Assembly: GCA_021811745.1 (NCBI GenBank) | Contig: JAJZNH010000814.1 | Coordinates: 1 to 7,592 of the forward strand | From: Acidobacteriota bacterium | GTDB lineage: Bacteria > Acidobacteriota > Terriglobia > Terriglobales > Acidobacteriaceae | Direction: 5' to 3' | Length of the DNA: 7,592 bases | Shown here: positions 1-4,134 of the stretch, piece after piece | Layout: every line of letters begins with the position of its first letter | Numbering within the stretch: the stretch's first letter is position 1 | Notes under the pieces: model-generated | The model's database searches: none | Told to the model about the DNA's origin: nothing | What the model saw: the letters and a program-made list of their open reading frames with translations, nothing else | Program-made: the position numbers and the translations under genes

Positions 1-429
1 GTCCCACATCACTTTTCCGGTTTCGGCATTGAGAGCGAGGATCTGGTGGTAGGCCGTCGAAATATACATCGCGCCGTCGACGACGATCGGGATGTCTTCC
101 GTGCGGCGAAGGATGCGGAAGCGCAACCTGCCCAGATGCGGCTTTCCCTCCGACGAGGCGGGTTGGGCGGGAGGCTCGGCGCCGATGCTGTGATTTTCTA
201 CCGGCGCGGTCTCCGGAGCCGCGTTCCCCTGCACGGAGCTGGTATCGAACTTCCACGCCAGCTTGAGCTGGGTCACGTTTTCGGTGTTGATCTGCGTCAA
301 CGCCGAATAGCGCATTGCGCCGGGATCATTTCCAAAACTTGGCCAACTGGTCTCTTTCTGAGCGTGCGCGCTGCCCAGCCAGGCCAGACCGCCGCACAAA
401 CAGGCCATCACCGCATACCGTTGCTTCAT
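1..429 (-). CDS. PQQ-dependent dehydrogenase, N-terminal part (3' end outside window)
   Basis: Likely a periplasmic quinoprotein that oxidises an alcohol or sugar using pyrroloquinoline quinone; substrate cannot be told from this part. The reading frame is open from the ATG at 429 to the window edge (143 residues). The start is supported by AAGGGA five bases upstream. Residues 1-23 form a signal peptide (MKQR basic start, hydrophobic core, AHA before Q24). Residues 29-62 carry the family's N-terminal signature: WPSFGNDPGAMRYS, then LTQIN, NV and LKLAWKFDT. Residues 111-143 (EDIPIVVDGAMYIST, then ALNAETGKVMW) are the first propeller blade with the usual A-x-T-G-K-x-x-W motif of PQQ repeats. 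Odd: residues about 68-108 between these blocks are rich in Pro, Ala and Glu and look longer and less ordered than usual. It is divergent from the sugar-related genes to its right and separated from them by 312 bp. Family call is firm; subfamily (glucose, alcohol or other) is open. Confidence 0.88.
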   Translation of the reverse strand, partial: MKQRYAVMACLCGGLAWLGSAHAQKETSWPSFGNDPGAMRYSALTQINTENVTQLKLAWKFDTSSVQGNAAPETAPVENHSIGAEPPAQPASSEGKPHLGRLRFRILRRTEDIPIVVDGAMYISTAYHQILALNAETGKVMWD

Positions 430-568
430 CGCATTCCCTTTCCGGCACCTTCGATCGAGCACCTGCTCGCCACAGAGTTCGGACGCAGGCAATTTCCATT
501 CGGTGACCCGTGTTTCAAGAACTTCGCCGGGAGACAGCACCGTGCGCGCCGGCGGACTCGTCAAACCA

Positions 569-583
569 TCAAGAGTTTCTTGA
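569..583. promoter_or_regulatory. Perfect 15-bp palindrome, candidate operator over the -35 box
   Basis: TCAAGA, three bases (GTT), then TCTTGA form a perfect dyad. Its right arm overlaps the -35 hexamer TTGACT (580-585) of the rightward promoter, the position expected for a repressor site. The left half-site TCAAGA recurs at 515-520, followed after three bases by a poor second half. No regulator gene is in the window and I do not recognise the site as one of a known regulator; the operator role is inference. Confidence 0.4.
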
Positions 584-610
584 CTACGCGCGGCTTGGCG
601 TTGCTATACT
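580..610 (+). promoter_or_regulatory. Candidate sigma-70 promoter P1 (extended -10) for the DUF1080/FG-GAP gene
   Basis: TTGACT at 580-585 (five of six consensus bases) is followed after 19 bases by TATACT at 605-610 (five of six), with the extended -10 dinucleotide TG at 602-603. The spacer is two bases longer than ideal, but the TGn motif can compensate. Transcription would start near 617, giving a leader of about 125 nt before the TTG start at 742. Confidence 0.55.
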
Positions 611-630
611 TGCGGGGTCCCTGGTATAAG
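601..630 (+). promoter_or_regulatory. Candidate overlapping promoter P2 (extended -10)
   Basis: TATAAG at 625-630 is preceded by TG at 622-623, another extended -10, with TTGCTA at 601-606 as a possible -35 and an 18-base spacer. Its -35 overlaps the -10 of P1, so the two could not be occupied at the same time. TATAC (605-609) and GTATA (624-628) also form an imperfect dyad across the two -10 boxes. Confidence 0.4.
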
Positions 631-727
631 AAATTTATTTTGCATAATACGCAACATTGCCGCGGTAGACAAGCATGTTTTAATGACGAAGCTCGAGGGC
701 GTTTGGACGCTTTCACACGAAAAGAAC

Positions 728-732
728 AGGAG
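728..732 (+). promoter_or_regulatory. Ribosome binding site deciding the TTG start at 742
   Basis: AGGAG lies nine bases upstream of TTG 742. No ATG or GTG in the same frame has a comparable site with a basic signal-peptide start behind it; ATG 766 falls inside the hydrophobic core of the signal peptide. Confidence 0.7.
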
Positions 733-741
733 TTCAGAACC

Positions 742-2664
742 TTGTTGAACAAATGCCAGGCATGGATGGCCGCTGCTGTACTGCTTGCGGCTCCAGCAGC
801 GTTCGCGTCAGGCCCTTCGTTTCACCCGCAATTCACCCTCGGCGGCAACAGTCTGCAGGGCTGGAAGTCCTTTGGCGGCGCCACCTGGACCGCCGCGGGG
901 GGCGAGGTGCGCGCCATCCCACATGGCGGCGGATGGCTGGTGCTCGACCAGTCGATTCAGGATGTGAATTTCTATGCTGAATTCCGCTGCCCGTCAGGAT
1001 GTGAGACAGGCGTATTGCTGCGCGCGGAAAAGACCCCCGATGGCGGCTTGCAGGGGATTTATGTGTCGCTCACCGACCCCGACATCGGCGCGTACGAGGT
1101 CACGGTGGATGCGCAGGGCAAAATCACGGAGAAGCAGAAGATGCGGCGCGGCGGCGGGCTGATCCGCGTAGCGCCCCCGCCGCCGCCGCCGGGCACCCCG
1201 GAGCGCCAATTTCACTACCCCCACTACGACGTGAAGCTGCCGCTGGTCCCCCCGGACACGAAACTGCGTCCCGGTGAGTGGAACACGACCGAGATCTTCC
1301 TCGACGCCAACATCGTGCGCGCGCATTTGAACGACGGCCGCGAGGTGGGCGCGGTGGGCGACAGCGATGGCTACGGCCCGGTGGCCTTGTATGCCGGAGG
1401 CGCTGGAGAGGTGGAGTTCAAAGAGGTCGCGGTCGGCGACATGGGATTGAAGGTGCGCCAACCGCACCAGATGTCGGCCGAATTCCGCCGCCAGCGCCTG
1501 AGCGATTTCTATTACGGGTGGAGTTCGTCGGCGGCGGATTTTAATCATGACGGATACACGGACGTTGTCTCCGGCCCGTATATCTACTATGGCCCCGGCT
1601 ATCGCACTTCGCGGGAGATCTGGCTGGCAGCGGCTTCAAACCCGACCACCGAGTTTGCCAGCAAGGACACGACGGAATTTGCCGGAGATTTTACGGGCGA
1701 CGGCTGGCCGGACGTGCTCACCGTGGATTTCGGCTCCGGCCCGAGTTCGGGCGGGATCCTCTATGTCAATCCCAAGGGCGAAGGGCGGCGCTGGAAGAGC
1801 TACAAGGTGATCGACGGCGTGCAGAGCGAGATTGCGGTGCTTCGCGATCTCAATGGCGACGGCAAACCGGCGCTGGTCTACATGGGCGGCGGGTATGTTC
1901 GCTACGCGCAGCCCGATCCCAGCAACCCGACCGGCAAGTGGATCGTACACACCGTTTCCGAACAGGGCTACGGCACCGCGCACGGCATCGGCGTGGGCGA
2001 TGTGAACGGCGACGGCCGGCTGGACATTGTGAACATGTACGGCTGGTGGGAGCATCCCGCCACCGGAGCAGCCGACCACCCCTGGCAGTATCATCCCGCC
2101 GTCTTTGGGCAGTATCATCGCGGCATCGTGGGGGGCAGTGTGATGGCCGTGTACGACGTGAACGGCGACGGCCTGAACGACGTGGTGACCTCGCTTGACG
2201 CGCACGGCTGGGGTCTGGCCTGGTTCGAGCAGAAGCGCGATGCAAAAGGCAACATCTCGTTTGTGCGCCACATGATCATGGACGACTTTTCGACAAAGAA
2301 TGCCGGAGGAGTCGCCTTCTCCGAGCTGCACGGCTCGACTTATGCAGATGTGAACGGCGATGGAATCCCGGATTTCATCGCCGGCAAGCGTTACTTCTCT
2401 CATCTGGATACGAACATCGATCCCGATCCGAGGGATGCGCCGGTGCTGTATTGGTTTGAGACGGTGCGCGACAAGAATGCGCCGGGAGGCGCGCGCTTTG
2501 TTCCGCACCTGATCGACAATCGCAGCGGGGTCGGCTCGGATGTGCTGGCGGTCGACCTGAAACACAATGGCGCGATGGACATCGTGACCACGACGCGGTT
2601 TGGAACGTTCATTTACTGGAACAAGATGCGCGCGCAGGAAAGCCATGCGGCGAAGGGCCAGTAA
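742..2664 (+). CDS. Secreted DUF1080 (3-keto-disaccharide hydrolase-like) protein with FG-GAP/VCBS repeats
   Basis: A 640-residue exported protein of two parts. Residues 1-27 are a signal peptide (LLNKCQ start, core AVLLAAPAAFA). Residues about 31-236 look like DUF1080, a concanavalin-like fold also named the 3-keto-disaccharide hydrolase domain (GNSLQGWKSF, GVLLRAEKTPDGGLQGIYVS, RPGEWNTTEIFLDANIVRAHLNDGR in pieces). Residues about 247-640 carry seven FG-GAP/VCBS repeats with calcium-loop motifs of the DxNxDGxxD type at 266, 316, 369, 420, 472, 536 and 605; the third lacks the last Asp and the seventh is degenerate (DLKHNGAMD). Seven repeats suggest a complete seven-bladed propeller. Start: TTG 742 with AGGAG nine bases before; the frame is open further upstream but would run through the promoter region. 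Six prolines occur in a row at 145-150. Catalytic activity cannot be confirmed; a purely carbohydrate-binding role is also possible. It is 131 bp before the lactonase-like gene, in the same direction. Confidence 0.85.
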   Translation: MLNKCQAWMAAAVLLAAPAAFASGPSFHPQFTLGGNSLQGWKSFGGATWTAAGGEVRAIPHGGGWLVLDQSIQDVNFYAEFRCPSGCETGVLLRAEKTPDGGLQGIYVSLTDPDIGAYEVTVDAQGKITEKQKMRRGGGLIRVAPPPPPPGTPERQFHYPHYDVKLPLVPPDTKLRPGEWNTTEIFLDANIVRAHLNDGREVGAVGDSDGYGPVALYAGGAGEVEFKEVAVGDMGLKVRQPHQMSAEFRRQRLSDFYYGWSSSAADFNHDGYTDVVSGPYIYYGPGYRTSREIWLAAASNPTTEFASKDTTEFAGDFTGDGWPDVLTVDFGSGPSSGGILYVNPKGEGRRWKSYKVIDGVQSEIAVLRDLNGDGKPALVYMGGGYVRYAQPDPSNPTGKWIVHTVSEQGYGTAHGIGVGDVNGDGRLDIVNMYGWWEHPATGAADHPWQYHPAVFGQYHRGIVGGSVMAVYDVNGDGLNDVVTSLDAHGWGLAWFEQKRDAKGNISFVRHMIMDDFSTKNAGGVAFSELHGSTYADVNGDGIPDFIAGKRYFSHLDTNIDPDPRDAPVLYWFETVRDKNAPGGARFVPHLIDNRSGVGSDVLAVDLKHNGAMDIVTTTRFGTFIYWNKMRAQESHAAKGQ

Positions 2665-2760
2665 CGCCTGCGCCTCACCTGATACAAAGAGAGTGGAATC
2701 CGTCCGGCCCGGCCATTGCGAATCGCGCAGTCGCCGGGCCGAAGTACGAACAGAAACCGC

Positions 2761-2778
2761 CGGCGCCCAAGGGCGCCG
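2761..2778. repeat. GC-only hairpin directly before the lactonase ribosome site
   Basis: CGGCGCCC, two bases (AA), GGGCGCCG: a perfect 8-bp inverted repeat. In RNA it would form a very stable short stem ending four bases before the GAAGGAGGA ribosome site. There is no T-run after it, so it is not a standard intrinsic terminator. It may stabilise a processed mRNA end, cause partial attenuation after the upstream gene, or be chance in GC-rich DNA. Confidence 0.45.
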
Positions 2779-2782
2779 CTTG

Positions 2783-2790
2783 AAGGAGGA
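2783..2790 (+). promoter_or_regulatory. Consensus ribosome binding site deciding the TTG start at 2796
   Basis: AAGGAGGA ends five bases before TTG 2796. An in-frame TGA at 2781-2783 closes the frame immediately upstream and the first in-frame ATG is well inside the conserved region, so TTG is the only sensible start. Confidence 0.85.
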
Positions 2791-2795
2791 ACGCA

Positions 2796-3833
2796 TTGCC
2801 GGGCAGGAACCCCATCCTCGATTTCGAGGTCGATAAAGGCGCACTGCAATACACCGGGCACGATCTGCAGCGCCCCGAGTGCATCCTGGCGGAGCCGGAC
2901 GGCTCGTTGTGGGCGGCCGATGCGCGCGGCGGCGTGATGCACATTCTGCTCGACGGGCGGCAGAACATCGTCACGCAGCGCCAGTCGGAGCACTTTGGCG
3001 GCGCCGCGACGGAGGCCACGCGCTACCTGGAAGGCACGCTGCCCAACGGGCTGGCGTTTGCGGAAAACGGCGACATTCTGATTGCCAACTTCGGCACCGA
3101 CCGGCTGGAGGCGATGACGCGCACGGGTGAGTCGCGCGTGCTGGCCGATTCCATCGATGGACAGCCGATCGGCAAGGTGAATTTCGCGCTGCGCGACTCC
3201 AAGAACCGTATCTGGATCACCATCTCCACGCGCATCAAGAACTGGATGCACGCGCTCCGGCCCGATCTGCCCGACGGCTACATCGCACGCTACGTCGATG
3301 GCAACTTCCGCATTATGGCCGAGGGCTTCCATTTCACGAACGAGATCCGCATGGACGCGCGCGAGGAGTACCTGTATGTTGCCGAGACGACCGGCGGCTG
3401 CATCAGCCGCCTGCGCGTAAAGGAAAACGGTGAGTTGGGCGAGCGCGAGATCTTCGGCCCGTCGAGCCTGGGCAAGGGCGCCTGGCCCGATGGCATCGCC
3501 TTCGACAGTTACGGAAATTTGTGGGGCACCATGGTGTACTCCGACAAGCTGTTCGCGCTGACGCCGCAGGGCGAACTGAAAGTATTTCTCGACGAGGGCG
3601 ATCCCGCCAAAGTGCGCGCGCTCGAGGACGCGTTCTTCAAGAACCAGGTGAATGAGCAGGTGCTGTTCGCCACCGGCCAGGGCATTGCGCCGTGGATGGC
3701 GAGCGTCACCTTTGGCGGGCCGGACCTGCGAACGCTGTACATTGGCTCGCTGCGCGCCAACCGCATCCCGCATTTCCGCGCGCCGGTGGCGGGCTTGCCC
3801 ATGGTGCACTGGAAGCAGGCGGGGGGACGGTGA
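2796..3833 (+). CDS. SMP-30/gluconolactonase/LRE family protein
   Basis: A 345-residue six-bladed beta-propeller of the SMP-30/gluconolactonase type, expected to hydrolyse sugar lactones or related esters with a divalent metal. Motifs in family order: RPECILAEPDGSLWAAD (E28 in the place of the first metal ligand), LPNGLAFAENGDILIANFG, a KVNFALRDSKNRIW block (N129 in the place of the substrate-contacting Asn), FTNEIRMDAREEYLYVAETT (N182, second ligand) and WPDGIAFDSYGNLWGT (D232, third ligand). The ligand triad Glu-Asn-Asp is therefore present; the residue matching is my own alignment by eye. No signal peptide or membrane segment is seen, so it should be cytoplasmic, unlike its flanking genes. 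The start is TTG 2796, fixed by a strong ribosome site and an upstream in-frame stop. Slightly longer than many family members (about 300). Substrate unknown; a sugar lactone is the natural guess beside a PQQ dehydrogenase. Confidence 0.88.
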   Translation: MPGRNPILDFEVDKGALQYTGHDLQRPECILAEPDGSLWAADARGGVMHILLDGRQNIVTQRQSEHFGGAATEATRYLEGTLPNGLAFAENGDILIANFGTDRLEAMTRTGESRVLADSIDGQPIGKVNFALRDSKNRIWITISTRIKNWMHALRPDLPDGYIARYVDGNFRIMAEGFHFTNEIRMDAREEYLYVAETTGGCISRLRVKENGELGEREIFGPSSLGKGAWPDGIAFDSYGNLWGTMVYSDKLFALTPQGELKVFLDEGDPAKVRALEDAFFKNQVNEQVLFATGQGIAPWMASVTFGGPDLRTLYIGSLRANRIPHFRAPVAGLPMVHWKQAGGR

Positions 3834-3925
3834 ACAAAGGCTCGCGATTCATGGGGAATTTTGCCGGGTGCGCACAAACTCTCCCGGGGCTTCAGCGGCA
3901 ATCGAGCGCCACCGAAAGGCCGAAG

Positions 3926-3944
3926 CCATCGTTCGCATCGATGG
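3926..3944. repeat. Inverted repeat, 6-bp arms
   Basis: CCATCG, seven bases, CGATGG. Size and spacing would suit a dimeric regulator site, but short dyads of this kind also arise by chance. Confidence 0.3.
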
Positions 3945-3951
3945 AACTCGT

Positions 3952-3975
3952 GCGGCATGACAGAAGCCATGCCGC
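3952..3975. repeat. Inverted repeat, perfect 8-bp arms, between lactonase and GH3 genes
   Basis: GCGGCATG, eight bases, CATGCCGC, with no mismatch. It begins 119 bases after the lactonase stop and 160 before the GH3 start. As RNA it would be a GC-rich stem with an 8-nt loop; no T-run follows, so intrinsic termination is doubtful. Operator or transcript-end stabiliser are alternatives. Confidence 0.45.
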
Positions 3976-4059
3976 GGATACGCTTCCACCTAAAAGAATG
4001 TCCGTCAGGTACGACCTTGCGTCCTGCACCAGGCCTGAACGCAGTATCCTTTTCACCAT

Positions 4060-4082
4060 GCATAAGGTTCGCGCCTTCATGC
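4060..4082. repeat. Hairpin in the probable GH3 leader
   Basis: GCATAAGG (4060-4067), loop TTCGCG, then CCTT and ATGC separated by one bulged C (4074-4082): eight pairs with one bulge. It ends 40 bases before the ribosome site. Possible leader structure or operator; function unknown. Confidence 0.3.
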
Positions 4083-4087
4083 GGTTG

Positions 4088-4099
4088 TTCGCTTGCGAA
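4088..4099. promoter_or_regulatory. Short palindrome TTCGC-TT-GCGAA, possible regulator site
   Basis: Five-base perfect arms around two bases, six bases after the preceding hairpin and 22 bases before the GH3 ribosome site. Too tight for a stable RNA hairpin, so a protein-binding site is more likely than an RNA structure, if it means anything. Confidence 0.25.
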
Positions 4100-4120
4100 T
4101 CTTGTTCACTGTCGATGTTC

Positions 4121-4128
4121 GAAGGAGG
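4121..4128 (+). promoter_or_regulatory. Ribosome binding site deciding the ATG start at 4135
   Basis: GAAGGAGG ends six bases before ATG 4135. The frame is open 14 codons further to a TTG at 4093, but that start has no ribosome site and would put RRR-containing residues before the signal peptide. Confidence 0.88.
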
Positions 4129-4134
4129 CTCTCC

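Larger units (their letters stand above)
430..741. other. Divergent intergenic region between the PQQ dehydrogenase and the DUF1080/FG-GAP gene
   Basis: This 312-bp stretch separates two divergent genes. I see no convincing protein gene in it: the plus-strand frame is open from 46 but lacks any start with a ribosome site before 742, and the 63-codon minus-strand frame at 561-752 has no family resemblance and overlaps the promoter elements. It holds two rightward promoter candidates (580-610 and 601-630), a palindrome at 569-583 and, if transcription starts near 617, a leader of about 125 nt before the TTG start. For the leftward PQQ gene I found only a weak TTGAAA box with a poor -10, which I do not annotate. 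Confidence 0.7.
3834..4134. other. Intergenic region upstream of the GH3 gene
   Basis: No protein gene is supported in these 301 bp. Short open frames here are extensions of frames that run antisense or out of frame through the neighbouring genes and show no family features. The region contains four inverted repeats (3926-3944, 3952-3975, 4060-4082, 4088-4099). I could not find a convincing -35/-10 pair: TTGCGT at 4017-4022 lacks a good -10 at the right distance. The density of dyads suggests regulation of the GH3 gene or termination of the lactonase transcript. Confidence 0.6.

Noticed and set aside
46..741. Upstream extension of the DUF1080/FG-GAP frame by 232 codons
   Set aside because: The extension runs antisense through the PQQ gene and across the promoter elements, has no family resemblance, and the signal peptide begins at TTG 742 behind a ribosome site.
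561..752. 63-codon minus-strand frame in the divergent gap
   Set aside because: No resemblance to a family; it overlaps the promoter and ribosome site of the plus-strand gene.
1636..2844. 402-codon minus-strand open frame
   Set aside because: Antisense shadow of the FG-GAP gene; rich in Arg, His and Ala as expected from GC-rich codon bias, with no recognisable domain.
2613..3809. 398-codon minus-strand open frame
   Set aside because: Antisense to the SMP-30-like gene, whose motifs and ribosome site are clear; no domain on the opposite strand.
3864..3887. CCGGG / CCCGG inverted repeat shortly after the lactonase stop, considered as terminator
   Set aside because: Only five pairs around a 14-base loop and no T-run; too weak to call.
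4017..4050. TTGCGT with TATCCT as a promoter for GH3
   Set aside because: Spacing of 22 bases and a poor -10 make it unconvincing.
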